From NCBI RefSeq assembly GCF_007673525.1, contig NZ_VDZU01000005.1:1-57429 (forward strand): a stretch of DNA of 57,429 nt. The letters are read 5' to 3'. The translations under genes and the position numbers were made by a program. The notes beneath the pieces were generated by a model, which saw nothing but the letters and a program-made list of their open reading frames with translations, did no database searches and was not told where the DNA came from. Positions 49,104 to 57,429 of this stretch are shown here, in pieces; position 1 is the first letter of the stretch, and each line of letters opens with the position of its first letter. Source of the DNA: Fictibacillus phosphorivorans. GTDB taxonomy: Bacteria > Bacillota > Bacilli > Bacillales > Fictibacillaceae.

Positions 49104-50534
49104 ATGGGGATGAACAAAAAATGGCATGTCATGCATTCATGTATACCTCTAACTAAAGAAGAGTGGTTCTACAAATACAAATCATTAGCAGCAACTGAAC
49201 CTCGCCACGTTTTGCTGGAGAGCGGAAGAACTGGAAAGTATAGCATTATCGGTCTGTCACCGTTTGCTGAAGTCACTGGCAAACATGACGTTCTAACAAT
49301 CAAAACAGATGAGGGCTCAACTACACGTAAAGGCCCGATATATGAGCAGTTTCAGAACTGGTTTAAAGACTTTGATGTGGAGCAAGTAGAAGGATTGCCA
49401 GACTTTACGGGTGGAGCTATCGGTTATTTGAGCTATGATCTGACGCGCGAGTTTGAAAAACTGCCTGTAACTTCAGAAGATGATCTTGGTCTTCCGGATT
49501 TATACTTTTTGCTGTTTAAAGATGTGTTTGTTTATGAACATGAAACAAGTATGTTGTGGATTATAACGTTGACTGAAGATAAGGATGACTCTTATAGCAT
49601 AGACAAGCTGCGAGCTTACAAAGAAATGTGGGAAGCGCCTCTATCTGCTACTACAGAAGTGGATCAAGAGATTCAGAACTATTCCATTGAAGATTTTAAA
49701 CACGTTTCTATGACTGAGGATGTTTTTGTAGAAGCGGTTAAAAAGATTCAAAGATATATTTCTGATGGTGATGTATTTCAAGTGAATCTTTCTGTTCGTC
49801 AGTCAAAGGCTCTACGAACAACTCCTTTAAACGTTTATGAAGAATTAAGAAGAATCAACCCATCTCCATATATGAATTACTTAGAAACACCAGACTTTCA
49901 GCTTGTTAGTGCATCACCTGAACTTTTGGTGAAGAAGAAAGGTGACCTGATCAGCACGCGTCCGATCGCGGGAACACGACCGCGAGGCAGAACAGAGGAA
50001 GAAGATATCGAGCTTGCAAACACGCTGATCGAAAATGAGAAAGAACGAGCAGAGCATGTGATGCTCGTCGATCTTGAACGAAACGACCTTGGTAAAGTTT
50101 CGGTTTATGGCAGTGTGAATGTCGATGAGTTCATGGTGATCGAAAGGTATTCACACGTGATGCACATTGTCTCGAATGTGGTTGGAACATTAAGGCCGGA
50201 GTTTGATGCGTTCGATTGCATTAAAGCGACATTCCCGGGCGGTACGATCACGGGCGCTCCAAAAGTTAGAACGATGGAGATCATCGAAGAGTTAGAGCCT
50301 GTTCGTAGAGGTGTGTACACTGGAAGTATCGGCTGGATCGGTTTTAACGGCGATACGGAAATGAATATCGCAATTCGGACGATGGTATGTCAAAATGAAA
50401 CTGCACACGTTCAAGCGGGTGCGGGTATCGTTATTGACTCTATACCTGAAAGTGAGTACAAGGAAAGTCTAAAAAAAGCAGAGGCGCTGTGGCGTGCCAA
50501 AGAGCAAAGTGAGCTCGGGTCAATTTTGGTATAA
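49104..50534 (+). CDS. pabB: Aminodeoxychorismate synthase component I
   Basis: With PabA makes 4-amino-4-deoxychorismate for folate synthesis. The 476-residue product is an ADC/anthranilate synthase family enzyme with an N-terminal lobe (about 1-170) and the chorismate-binding domain (about 195-460): VNLSVRQ, STRPIAGTRPRG, DLERNDLG, TFPGGTITGAPKVRTMEII, YTGSIGW. The folate context separates it from TrpE. ATG at 49104 follows GGGAG; ATG 49110 is also possible. Confidence 0.94.
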   Translation: MGMNKKWHVMHSCIPLTKEEWFYKYKSLAATEPRHVLLESGRTGKYSIIGLSPFAEVTGKHDVLTIKTDEGSTTRKGPIYEQFQNWFKDFDVEQVEGLPDFTGGAIGYLSYDLTREFEKLPVTSEDDLGLPDLYFLLFKDVFVYEHETSMLWIITLTEDKDDSYSIDKLRAYKEMWEAPLSATTEVDQEIQNYSIEDFKHVSMTEDVFVEAVKKIQRYISDGDVFQVNLSVRQSKALRTTPLNVYEELRRINPSPYMNYLETPDFQLVSASPELLVKKKGDLISTRPIAGTRPRGRTEEEDIELANTLIENEKERAEHVMLVDLERNDLGKVSVYGSVNVDEFMVIERYSHVMHIVSNVVGTLRPEFDAFDCIKATFPGGTITGAPKVRTMEIIEELEPVRRGVYTGSIGWIGFNGDTEMNIAIRTMVCQNETAHVQAGAGIVIDSIPESEYKESLKKAEALWRAKEQSELGSILV

Positions 50535-50562
50535 GACAGCACATGAGAGGAGATGAGACGAG

Positions 50563-51159
50563 ATGATTTTAATGATTGATAACTACGATTCTTTTACGTA
50601 CAACCTCGTTCAGTATTTAGGTGAGATGGGTGAGGAGTTAGTCGTAAAACGAAATGATGAGATAACGATTCAAGAGATTGAACAACTAAATCCCGATTTC
50701 TTAATGATTTCTCCGGGACCGTGTTCTCCGAATGAAGCAGGTATCTCCCTAGAAGCGATCTCGCATTTTGCAGGAAAGATACCGATTTTCGGAGTTTGCT
50801 TAGGTCATCAGTCGATCGCGCAAGTGTTCGGCGGAGACGTGGTACGTGCAGAGCGATTGATGCATGGTAAAGTGTCCCCTGTTCTTCATGACGGGAAGAC
50901 GGTTTATAACGGACTTCCGCAAGAATTTCCTGCAACACGCTATCATTCATTGATCGTAAAAAGAGAAACACTGCCTGAATGCTTTGAGATTTCTTCTTGG
51001 ACAGATGAAGGAGAGATCATGGGCATTCGCCACAAAGAGCTTCCGATCGAAGGGGTTCAATATCATCCGGAGTCCATACTAACGGAAGATGGAAAGAAAT
51101 TGTTAAGAAATTTTATTGATTTTTATAAAGGCAAGGAAGTTACATGTACATCTATTTAA
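50563..51159 (+). CDS. pabA: Glutamine amidotransferase PabA
   Basis: A 198-residue class I glutamine amidotransferase giving ammonia to PabB (in B. subtilis PabA is amphibolic and also serves TrpE). Catalytic Cys lies in FGVCLGHQSIAQ near residue 79, and the His/Glu pair in QYHPESIL near 170. MILMIDNYDSFTYNLVQYL is the family start. ATG at 50563 follows AGAGGAGA. It overlaps pabC by 16 bp. Confidence 0.95.
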   Translation: MILMIDNYDSFTYNLVQYLGEMGEELVVKRNDEITIQEIEQLNPDFLMISPGPCSPNEAGISLEAISHFAGKIPIFGVCLGHQSIAQVFGGDVVRAERLMHGKVSPVLHDGKTVYNGLPQEFPATRYHSLIVKRETLPECFEISSWTDEGEIMGIRHKELPIEGVQYHPESILTEDGKKLLRNFIDFYKGKEVTCTSI

Positions 51160-51992
51160 ACGGAAAAGTAGTTTCCAAAGATGAAGCTATGATCTCACCT
51201 TATGATCATGGCTTCATGTATGGTTTAGGGGCGTTTGAAACATTCAGAACGTATGATGGTTTTCCTTTTTTAATACAGGAACACTTGAACCGTCTCAGTG
51301 AAGCGTTGGATGAATTAAATATTAATCTTGTTCTTGATGCAGATACAGTTATAGAGATGGTGAATACCCTTCTATCTAAGAATAAGATGACTGATGCTTA
51401 TTTTAGACTTAATGTATCTGCTGGCGTAGGTGATATCGGATTACAGACAGATTCATATGAGGAACCTGTCGTTATTTTGTACACAAAGCCGCTCGTTGAA
51501 ACAAGTTCAGTTTCTGAAAAAGAGCTGGTTCTACTCAAAACAAGACGCAATACGCCAGAAGGTGAGAAACGGCTGAAATCCCACCACTATTTAAACAGCA
51601 TATTGGGCAAAAGAGAGCTTTCTAACATGAATCAAGAAGGTATTTTCCTGACTCAAGAAGGCTATATCTGTGAAGGAACCGTATCAAACCTCTTTTGGTA
51701 CAAAGATAACAAGCTCTATACTCCTCACACGTCCACTGGAATTTTAGAGGGGATTACAAGAAATTGGGTCATGCATGCATCAAAACGGTTGAACATTCCT
51801 CTAGAAACGGGGAACTATACTATTGAGACTTTAACGGAAGCGGATGAAGTTTTCCTTACGAACTCAATACAAGAGCTCGTTCCAGTCAGTCATTTTCAAG
51901 ATACAACGTTTCTTGGAGCTGAAGGTGAAGCGTATCAGAAGTTTAGAGAGCTCTACATGAAACATACGAAGAAACAATATCGAAGTATTTGA
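51144..51992 (+). CDS. pabC: 4-amino-4-deoxychorismate lyase
   Basis: PLP-dependent lyase releasing pyruvate to form 4-aminobenzoate. The 282-residue product is fold-type IV (BCAT-like): DHGFMYGLGAFETFRTY, LKSHHYLNSILGKRE with the PLP lysine, EGTVSNLFW and TSTGILEGITR. The same fold includes D-amino-acid aminotransferase, but the pab/fol context decides. The ATG at 51144 lies inside pabA, so the two are coupled. Confidence 0.92.
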   Translation: MYIYLNGKVVSKDEAMISPYDHGFMYGLGAFETFRTYDGFPFLIQEHLNRLSEALDELNINLVLDADTVIEMVNTLLSKNKMTDAYFRLNVSAGVGDIGLQTDSYEEPVVILYTKPLVETSSVSEKELVLLKTRRNTPEGEKRLKSHHYLNSILGKRELSNMNQEGIFLTQEGYICEGTVSNLFWYKDNKLYTPHTSTGILEGITRNWVMHASKRLNIPLETGNYTIETLTEADEVFLTNSIQELVPVSHFQDTTFLGAEGEAYQKFRELYMKHTKKQYRSI

Positions 51993-52017
51993 TGTTTTTT
52001 GAAAGGATAGATTCTCC

Positions 52018-52872
52018 ATGCACGAGATGATGCTAAGGCAGCAAAAAATGAACTGCGGTGAGTACGTACTTGATTTTTCAAAAAAAACATATGTGATGGG
52101 CATTCTTAATGTGACACCAGATTCGTTTTCCGATGGCGGACATCACAACCGGATCGAACAGGCGATCTCTCATGCGAAGCAGATGGTGAAGGACGGCGCT
52201 GATATGATTGACATCGGCGGAGAGTCCACTAGACCTGGTGCAGAGAAAGTGCCGCTCGAACAAGAGCTCGAACGTGTGATTCCTGTAATAGAAGCTTTAA
52301 GAAAGGAAGTAAACGTTCCTTTATCGATTGATACGTATAAAGCAGAAACTGCTTATCAAGCGATAAAAGCAGGTGCTCATATCATTAATGATGTATGGGG
52401 AGCTAAATTTGATCCAGATATGCCGAGGGTGATGGCGGAAACGAATGTGCCGGTCATTCTCATGCATAACCGATTTGATACGAACTACCAAGAATTCATG
52501 CCAGATGTAATCGCTGATCTAGAGCATAGTATTGCGATTACGGTTAAGGCAGGCGTTAACCCTGATAACATCATTTTAGATCCAGGTGTTGGTTTTGTTA
52601 AGACGTTCGAACAAAACCTTGAAACGATTCGGCGACTGAATGAAATTGTGCAGATGGGCTATCCTGTCTTATTAGGAACTTCACGTAAATCGATGATCGG
52701 AAAAGCACTCGATCTGCCAGTTGAAGAGCGAGTAGAAGGAACAGGTGCTACAGTTTGCCTTGGGATTGAACGCGGTTGTTCGATCGTTCGCGTTCATGAT
52801 GTAAAAGAAATGAGCAGAATGACGAAGATGATGGACATCATGCTCAAAAAAGGAGCGGTGTCTCATGGATAA
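52018..52872 (+). CDS. folP: Dihydropteroate synthase
   Basis: Joins 4-aminobenzoate and dihydropterin pyrophosphate to dihydropteroate; the sulfonamide target (B. subtilis sul). The 284-residue TIM barrel shows MGILNVTPDSFSDGG, MIDIGGESTRPGA, INDVWG, ILDPGVGFVK and LLGTSRKSMIGK. ATG at 52018 follows AAAGGA. It overlaps folB by 8 bp. Confidence 0.96.
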   Translation: MHEMMLRQQKMNCGEYVLDFSKKTYVMGILNVTPDSFSDGGHHNRIEQAISHAKQMVKDGADMIDIGGESTRPGAEKVPLEQELERVIPVIEALRKEVNVPLSIDTYKAETAYQAIKAGAHIINDVWGAKFDPDMPRVMAETNVPVILMHNRFDTNYQEFMPDVIADLEHSIAITVKAGVNPDNIILDPGVGFVKTFEQNLETIRRLNEIVQMGYPVLLGTSRKSMIGKALDLPVEERVEGTGATVCLGIERGCSIVRVHDVKEMSRMTKMMDIMLKKGAVSHG

Positions 52873-53227
52873 AATGTATGTGAACGGTATGAGGTTCTAT
52901 GGCTATCATGGTGTGTTTAATGAAGAGCAAAAGCTTGGACAGCGTTTTAATGTGGACGTAGTATTATCAATGGACCTTTCCCAAGCTGGACTGTCCGATG
53001 AACTAAACAATACAGTTAATTATGGAGAAGTATACGGAGCGGTTAAAGAAATCGTAGAAGGTGAGCCGGTCAAGCTTTTAGAAACATTGGCTGAAGCGAT
53101 TTCAGGCTCCATCCTTAGCAAGTTTATGCTGGTGGATGAAGTGGTGGTCAAAGTAATCAAACCAGATCCTCCGATTCCTGGACATTATGAATCGGTAGCT
53201 GTGGAGATCACAAGGGGACGGGTATAG
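52865..53227 (+). CDS. folB: Dihydroneopterin aldolase
   Basis: Converts 7,8-dihydroneopterin to 6-hydroxymethyl-dihydropterin and glycolaldehyde. The 120-residue tunnelling-fold protein has MRFYGYHGVFNEEQKLGQRFNVDV with the conserved Glu, and NYGEVY, LLETLAEAI and VVVKVIKPDPPIPGHYESVAVEI. ATG at 52865 follows AAAGGAG inside folP, and its stop is directly followed by the folK ATG. Confidence 0.96.
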   Translation: MDKMYVNGMRFYGYHGVFNEEQKLGQRFNVDVVLSMDLSQAGLSDELNNTVNYGEVYGAVKEIVEGEPVKLLETLAEAISGSILSKFMLVDEVVVKVIKPDPPIPGHYESVAVEITRGRV

Positions 53228-53761
53228 ATGGACGGTAACAATATTGTATATCTTTCTGTAGGCTCTAATATGGGAGATAGAGAGGGACTGCTTAACCAAG
53301 CCATTTCTTTATTAGAAGAGTTTGATGACATTAGTATCGAATCCGTCTCTTCGATTTATGAGACAGATCCTGTAGGTGTGACGGATCAGCCATTATTCTT
53401 AAATTTAGCATTAAAACTCAAAACCACCCTTTCTCCACAGGCGCTTTTGAGTAAACTGCAAGACGTAGAGTTGAAACTAGACCGGAAAAGGGTTCAAAAA
53501 TGGGGACCGCGAACAATAGACCTTGACATTTTATTGTATAATAGTGTAAGTATACAGACGGAAGAGTTAACGATTCCGCACCCACGTATGCTTGAAAGGG
53601 CGTTTGTTCTCATACCTCTATGTGAAATTGCTCCAGATGATATTTACCCGGAGAATTCAATTTCGTTACATCAAGTCCTTTGCGAACAAAGAGATAAAGA
53701 AGGTGTACGCATATGGAAGAAGACCGACTGGGAAGACGCATCCGTGCGTTCAGAAAGTTAA
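53228..53761 (+). CDS. folK: 6-hydroxymethyl-dihydropterin pyrophosphokinase
   Basis: Transfers pyrophosphate from ATP to hydroxymethyl-dihydropterin, the substrate of FolP. The 177-residue product has YLSVGSNMGDREGLL, FLNLALKLKT, KWGPRTIDLDILLYNS and LTIPHPRMLERAFVLIPL. The ATG at 53228 abuts the folB stop, with AAGGGGA before it. Its last 49 bp overlap yazB in another frame. Confidence 0.95.
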   Translation: MDGNNIVYLSVGSNMGDREGLLNQAISLLEEFDDISIESVSSIYETDPVGVTDQPLFLNLALKLKTTLSPQALLSKLQDVELKLDRKRVQKWGPRTIDLDILLYNSVSIQTEELTIPHPRMLERAFVLIPLCEIAPDDIYPENSISLHQVLCEQRDKEGVRIWKKTDWEDASVRSES

Positions 53762-53910
53762 AAGGCTACACCCAAGAACAGCTTGCTAAAGACATCGGAA
53801 TCTCAGTTTCGGTTCTAGGTGAGGTGGAAAGGGGCAGCCGAAAGCCTAAAGGGGATCTGATTAAAAGAATAGCAGATCAATTCAGCATTAACGTAGAAGA
53901 ATTACAATAA
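53713..53910 (+). CDS. yazB: Cro/CI-type HTH protein YazB
   Basis: A 65-residue XRE-family DNA-binding domain and nothing else: LGRRIRAFRKLKGYTQEQLAKDIGISVSVLGEVERGSRKPKGDLIKRIADQFSI covers the five-helix fold (about 6-59). Target genes are unknown; autoregulation of the folate operon is possible. ATG at 53713 follows GAAGGTG and lies inside folK, so it is probably translated with it. B. subtilis has the same gene at this place. Confidence 0.93.
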   Translation: MEEDRLGRRIRAFRKLKGYTQEQLAKDIGISVSVLGEVERGSRKPKGDLIKRIADQFSINVEELQ

Positions 53911-53956
53911 GTAATCGATATATAAAGCCTGTAAGAGGAACGAGGTGATAGTTAAC

Positions 53957-54943
53957 TTGAAGATCGGTGATATTCATTTAAAGAACCCGGTAGTTCTAGC
54001 GCCAATGGCCGGTGTGTGTAACCCTGCATTTCGATTGATCGCAAAAGAGTTCGGTGCCGGGCTCGTCTGCGCAGAGATGGTAAGTGATAAAGGGATTCTG
54101 CATGAGAACGAAAGGTCATTAAAGATGCTTTATGTAGATGAACGCGAAAAACCACTTAGCCTTCAGATCTTTGGAGGCGAGCGTGAATCATTAGTGGCTG
54201 CAGCTAAATACGTCGATAAAAATACGAACGCAGACATTATAGATATTAATATGGGTTGCCCGGTTCCTAAAATCACAAAATGTGATGCAGGAGCAAAGTG
54301 GTTGCTTGACCCAGACAAGATTTATGAGATGGTAGCAGCTACGGTTGATGCGGTCCAAAAACCGGTAACTGTAAAAATGCGTATTGGTTGGGATGAAGAT
54401 CACATCTATGCTGTTAAGAATGCACAAGCGGTTGAACGTGCTGGCGGAGCCGCTGTTGCTGTTCACGGCCGTACGCGTGTTCAGATGTATGAAGGAGTAG
54501 CGGATTGGGACATCATTGGTGAAGTGAAGAAGAACGTATCTATTCCGGTTATCGGTAATGGTGATATCTCTTCTCCTCAAGAAGCGAAAGATCGCATGGA
54601 TCAATACGGTGTTGACGGAGTTATGATCGGAAGAGCTGCACTTGGCAACCCATGGATGCTTTATCGAACTGTTCAATATCTAGAGAACGGAATCATTGCG
54701 CCTGAACCTACTGCGCGTGAAAAGATGAACATCTGCATGCTTCATATGGATCGTTTAATCGATCTTAAAGGTGAAGATGTTGCTGCAAGAGAGATGAGGA
54801 AGCATGCTGCTTGGTACCTTAAAGGCTTGCCTCAAACTGGTTCTGTTCGAAACGAGATTAACCAGATGACTACTCGTGAAGAGATGAGTAAACTATTGTT
54901 TGGGTATGTTGATCAATTAGAAGAAGTACAAAAAATCAGCTAA
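53957..54943 (+). CDS. dusB: tRNA-dihydrouridine synthase B
   Basis: FMN enzyme reducing uridine to dihydrouridine in tRNA D-loops. The 328-residue TIM barrel has VVLAPMAGVCNPAFR, MVSDKGIL, DINMGCPVPKITKCDAGA with the catalytic Cys, VKMRIGWDE, HGRTR, GNGDI and GVMIGRAALGNPW. I start at TTG 53957 (MKIGDIHLKNPVVL, like B. subtilis YacF/DusB). GAGGTGA lies 8 nt before it; the GTG at 53945 is part of that site. Confidence 0.93.
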   Translation: MKIGDIHLKNPVVLAPMAGVCNPAFRLIAKEFGAGLVCAEMVSDKGILHENERSLKMLYVDEREKPLSLQIFGGERESLVAAAKYVDKNTNADIIDINMGCPVPKITKCDAGAKWLLDPDKIYEMVAATVDAVQKPVTVKMRIGWDEDHIYAVKNAQAVERAGGAAVAVHGRTRVQMYEGVADWDIIGEVKKNVSIPVIGNGDISSPQEAKDRMDQYGVDGVMIGRAALGNPWMLYRTVQYLENGIIAPEPTAREKMNICMLHMDRLIDLKGEDVAAREMRKHAAWYLKGLPQTGSVRNEINQMTTREEMSKLLFGYVDQLEEVQKIS

Positions 54944-54956
54944 CACCAGCAACATA

Positions 54957-54990
54957 CAGCCAGATCATCAGATGACTGGCTGTTGTTTGC
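54957..54990 (+). terminator. dusB terminator
   Basis: CAGCCAG (54957-54963) pairs with CTGGCTG (54976-54982), extended by inner ATC/GAT pairs. The T-rich tail is weak. Confidence 0.75.
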
Positions 54991-55051
54991 TTAATAACAA
55001 CAGATTCAGCATCCGGTGTTTTTCTTTATTATAATGGAGGAGGAATAGCTT

Positions 55052-55471
55052 ATGGCTATGCTCAAACTCACCCAAGAAGGCACCAGGAATCTTGAAAAAG
55101 AACTACAATACCTATCAAAACGTAAAAAGGAATGCCGAAACACAGCAGAAAAGGAATTCATTCATACGCGGGTGTCTGAGATAAAAGATATTTTAGCTCA
55201 ATCTATCACATGGCCGATGGTTAGAGAAGCGGGCTGCTATGTAGAACCCGGCTCTACTATTACAATTGAAGATACCTTTCATAAAGAACGGTACACATAT
55301 ACGATTGTCCATCCATTTGAAGCAGATCCCCGTGAAAACATGATCTCGGTGCAATCCCCCATCGCAAAAGCTGCGATTGGAAAAACGATTCACTCAACTT
55401 TAACTGTACGTGTTCCTTTCGGCGAAGATTTAACTATACCATACTTGATATTCAAAACTGCTAAAAGCTAG
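55052..55471 (+). CDS. Short GreA/GreB-family protein
   Basis: A 139-residue protein. The C-terminal part (about 62-139: YVEPGSTITIEDTFHKERYTYTIVHPFEADPRENMISVQSPIAKAAIGKTI) is a GreA C-terminal FKBP-like domain that binds RNA polymerase. The N-terminal helical hairpin (about 5-52) is shorter than in GreA (about 158 aa in total) and lacks the GDLSENAEY acidic tip that drives RNA cleavage. It may bind polymerase without stimulating cleavage. ATG at 55052 follows GGAGGAGG. B. subtilis has no gene here between dusB and lysS. Confidence 0.85.
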   Translation: MAMLKLTQEGTRNLEKELQYLSKRKKECRNTAEKEFIHTRVSEIKDILAQSITWPMVREAGCYVEPGSTITIEDTFHKERYTYTIVHPFEADPRENMISVQSPIAKAAIGKTIHSTLTVRVPFGEDLTIPYLIFKTAKS

Positions 55472-55481
55472 GAGTGTTCCC

Positions 55482-56975
55482 ATGAGCCAAGAAGTAGAAT
55501 TAAATGACTTGCTTCGTGTTAGAAGAGAAAAGTTAACTGCATTAACGGAAAAAGGAGTAGATCCTTTCGGTACAAAGTTCGACCGTACACATACTGCAGC
55601 AGATCTTGTTGCAGAATACGGAGAAAAAGAAAAAGAAGAACTTGATAATGAAGAGATCTCAGTTACTCTCGCTGGTCGCATTATGACAAAACGCGGAAAA
55701 GGGAAAGCTGGATTTGCTCATATTCAAGATTTATCTGGAAAGATCCAGATCTATGTAAGATTAGATGCTGTTGGTGATGAGCAATACGAACTATTCAATA
55801 CGATTGATATCGGTGACTGGGTAGGGGTAACAGGACTTGTCTTTAAAACGAAAGTAGGAGAACTTTCTATTAAAGCGAAGGATTTTCAGTTACTAACCAA
55901 ATCCCTGCGTCCACTTCCTGATAAGTTTCATGGACTAAAAGATGTTGAACAGCGCTACCGTCAACGTTATGTGGACCTGATCATGAACCCGGAAGTAAAA
56001 GATACGTTTATTTCTCGTTCTAAGATCATTCGTTCTATGCGCCGCTATTTAGATGACAATGGATATTTAGAAGTAGAAACGCCTACTATGCATTCCATTC
56101 CTGGTGGAGCATCTGCTCGTCCGTTCATCACGCATCATAATGCACTTGATATGGAGCTTTACATGCGGATTGCTATCGAGCTTCACCTTAAGCGTCTAAT
56201 CGTAGGTGGACTTGAGAAGGTATACGAGATCGGTCGCGTATTCCGTAATGAAGGAGTATCAACTCGTCATAATCCGGAATTTACGATGATCGAGCTGTAT
56301 GAAGCATACGCTGATTACCTCGATATCATGGAATTAACTGAGAACTTGGTCGCGCACATCGCAGAAGATGTATTAGGCACAACAACAGTTCCGTACGGAG
56401 ACTATGAAGTAGATCTTAAGCCGCGTTGGAAAAGAGTACACATGGTCGACGCGATTAAAGAAGCAGCTGGCGTAGACTTCTGGCCTGAAATGACAGACGA
56501 AGAAGCTCGTGCTCTAGCTAAAGAACATAATGTACCTGTAAAAGACAACATGTCATATGGTCATGTTGTAAATGAATTCTTTGAACACTTTGTAGAAGAA
56601 AAACTAATTCAGCCTACATTCGTGTATGGTCATCCAGTTGCGATCTCACCTTTAGCGAAGAAGAATCCTGAGGATCCTCGCTTTACTGATCGTTTTGAGC
56701 TATTTATTGTTGGTCGTGAGCATGCCAACGCATTCTCTGAGCTGAATGACCCAATCGATCAGCGTGAACGTTTTGAAGAGCAACTGAAAGAACGTGCTGA
56801 AGGTAATGACGAAGCGCATATGATGGATGAAGATTTTGTAGAGGCACTTGAATATGGTATGCCTCCTACAGGTGGACTAGGAATCGGAATCGATCGTCTA
56901 GTGATGCTGTTAACAAACTCACCATCTATCCGAGACGTTCTCCTTTTCCCACAAATGCGTCACTCTGAAAAATAA
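55482..56975 (+). CDS. lysS: Lysyl-tRNA synthetase, class II
   Basis: Charges tRNA-Lys. The 497-residue class II synthetase has an N-terminal OB fold for the anticodon (about 60-150, VTLAGRIMTKRGKGKAGFAHIQD) and a catalytic core with motif 1 (about 180-210), motif 2 EIGRVFRNEGVSTRHNPEFT and motif 3 GLGIGIDRLVMLL. ATG at 55482 follows TAGGAG, 10 bp after the GreA-like gene, so the two are likely co-transcribed. A strong terminator follows, then the rRNA promoters. Confidence 0.97.
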   Translation: MSQEVELNDLLRVRREKLTALTEKGVDPFGTKFDRTHTAADLVAEYGEKEKEELDNEEISVTLAGRIMTKRGKGKAGFAHIQDLSGKIQIYVRLDAVGDEQYELFNTIDIGDWVGVTGLVFKTKVGELSIKAKDFQLLTKSLRPLPDKFHGLKDVEQRYRQRYVDLIMNPEVKDTFISRSKIIRSMRRYLDDNGYLEVETPTMHSIPGGASARPFITHHNALDMELYMRIAIELHLKRLIVGGLEKVYEIGRVFRNEGVSTRHNPEFTMIELYEAYADYLDIMELTENLVAHIAEDVLGTTTVPYGDYEVDLKPRWKRVHMVDAIKEAAGVDFWPEMTDEEARALAKEHNVPVKDNMSYGHVVNEFFEHFVEEKLIQPTFVYGHPVAISPLAKKNPEDPRFTDRFELFIVGREHANAFSELNDPIDQRERFEEQLKERAEGNDEAHMMDEDFVEALEYGMPPTGGLGIGIDRLVMLLTNSPSIRDVLLFPQMRHSEK

Positions 56976-56983
56976 TTAAGTCT

Positions 56984-57012
56984 AAAAAGCCAGCTTCGTG
57001 CTGGCTTTTTAA
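56984..57012 (+). terminator. lysS terminator
   Basis: AAAAAGCCAGC (56984-56994) and GCTGGCTTTTT (57000-57010) form a perfect 11-bp stem with T tail. Confidence 0.94.
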
Positions 57013-57191
57013 TTTTATGGAGATGTAAGTATAGGAATTAACAAAAAGAGTATCATAATGAAGGTGCTATTTATTGATTACCATTTCACTATATCTTGTA
57101 TAAAATAGGACGCGCGATCGCTGTATCTTGTATAAGCTTTAAACACTGGATAAAAGCGTAAATAAAAGTTATCTTTTTTTCGTAAAAACTA

Positions 57192-57220
57192 TTGTACAAG
57201 AGCGAAAATGATGGTATATT
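57192..57220 (+). promoter_or_regulatory. rRNA operon promoter P1
   Basis: TTGTAC (57192-57197), 17-bp spacer, TATATT (57215-57220), with A/T-rich DNA upstream. Confidence 0.75.
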
Positions 57221-57293
57221 ATTCTTCGTCGCAAGGAATACTGACATGTTGATGAGCTTCACATAAACGATTAAAAGTTTTTGAAAAAAGCTG

Positions 57294-57323
57294 TTGACAA
57301 CGAGGGTTGCGACATGGTAATCT
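57294..57323 (+). promoter_or_regulatory. rRNA operon promoter P2
   Basis: TTGACA (57294-57299), 18-bp spacer, TAATCT (57318-57323). P1 and P2 are 102 bp apart, typical of Bacillus rRNA operons. Confidence 0.75.
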
Positions 57324-57429
57324 AATAAAGTCGCCAAAACGAGCGGCTAACAAAAACGAAACAAAAAGTTCTTTGAAAACTGAACAAAAGAAATAGGTAA
57401 GGAATTAAGAATTAATTCCGTCAGTTTTA
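57324..57429 (+). other. 16S rRNA precursor leader
   Basis: GTTCTTTGAAAACTGAACAAA at 57369-57389 is the conserved leader (boxA/processing) sequence found just upstream of Bacillus 16S genes. The 16S gene itself starts beyond the window end. Confidence 0.85.

Noticed and set aside
54191..54676. 161-codon open frame on the minus strand inside dusB
   Set aside because: Antisense shadow of a highly conserved enzyme, with no ribosome-binding site.

Overview
This 57.4-kb window is a low-GC, Gram-positive chromosome segment from an endospore-forming Bacillaceae. Its gene order matches the classic Bacillus subtilis csfB-to-lysS block. It also carries sporulation genes (csfB/gin, yabG, sspF, spoVG, fin, spoVT, yabP, yabQ, spoIIE) and the transition-state gene abrB. 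The genus looks close to Fictibacillus, but that is an impression, not something the sequence proves. The segment lies between two rRNA operons. It opens in the 3' end of a 5S rRNA and closes in the tandem promoters and leader of the next operon, just short of the 16S gene. Every gene except abrB is on the + strand.

Layout. (1) 1-105: 5S tail and terminator, followed by about 880 bp without a gene. (2) 990-8667: csfB, then yaaO-tmk-darA-yaaR-holB-ricT-yabA and trmN6(yabB)-yazA-rsmI. This group covers an amino-acid decarboxylase, dTMP synthesis, c-di-AMP sensing, the clamp loader, the RicT/Y complex, replication control and RNA methylation. (3) 8668-12000: abrB (minus strand), a 715-bp regulatory interval, and metG. 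(4) 12122-20080: yabD-yabE-rnmV-rsmA-yabG-veg-sspF-ispE-purR-ridA. (5) 20429-29145: spoVG-glmU-prs-ctc-pth-fin-mfd. (6) 29287-35748: spoVT-yabM-yabN-hup-rqcP-yabP-yabQ-divIC-yabR. (7) 36166-41041: tRNA-Met and spoIIE-yabS-yabT. (8) 41256-48673: tilS-hpt-ftsH-coaX-hslO-cysK. (9) 49104-56975: the folate cluster pabB-pabA-pabC-folP-folB-folK with yazB, then dusB, a short GreA-like gene and lysS.

Regulation can often be read directly. There is a full-consensus sigma-F promoter at csfB, a tandem Spo0A operator (TGTCGAA-N3-TGACGAT) just downstream of the abrB promoter, a sigma-H promoter at spoVG, a sigma-B promoter at ctc, a sigma-E promoter at yabP-yabQ, two consensus sigma-A promoters at veg, and a sigma-A promoter with a 22-bp spacer at spoIIE, the type activated by Spo0A.

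The protein-coding content is conventional. The unusual signal is intergenic. Four intervals (about 181-379, 6487-6687, 39127-39258 and 48720-48868), plus a weaker fifth (about 20115-20205), hold arrays of short direct repeats with a period of 20-21 bp, usually exactly 21, which is two helical turns. The repeated core differs at each locus (GACTTAATT, TGGATnnA, TGGACAGTA, TGAATTAT). Three of the arrays are framed by the same inverted ends, GGGGTAT...ATACCCC, and in two of them a CAGTTTC/GAAACT hairpin starts at the same distance past the right end. I do not know a name for this family. A second, better-known family of roughly 135-bp GC-rich dyad elements occurs seven times, and one copy is split by another palindromic element. 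Other points of interest are a possible Spo0A-linked small RNA or metG leader between abrB and metG, hairpins enclosing the ribosome-binding sites of sspF and spoVT, a circularly permuted vWA layout in YabS, and a GreA-like protein that lacks the acidic coiled-coil tip.
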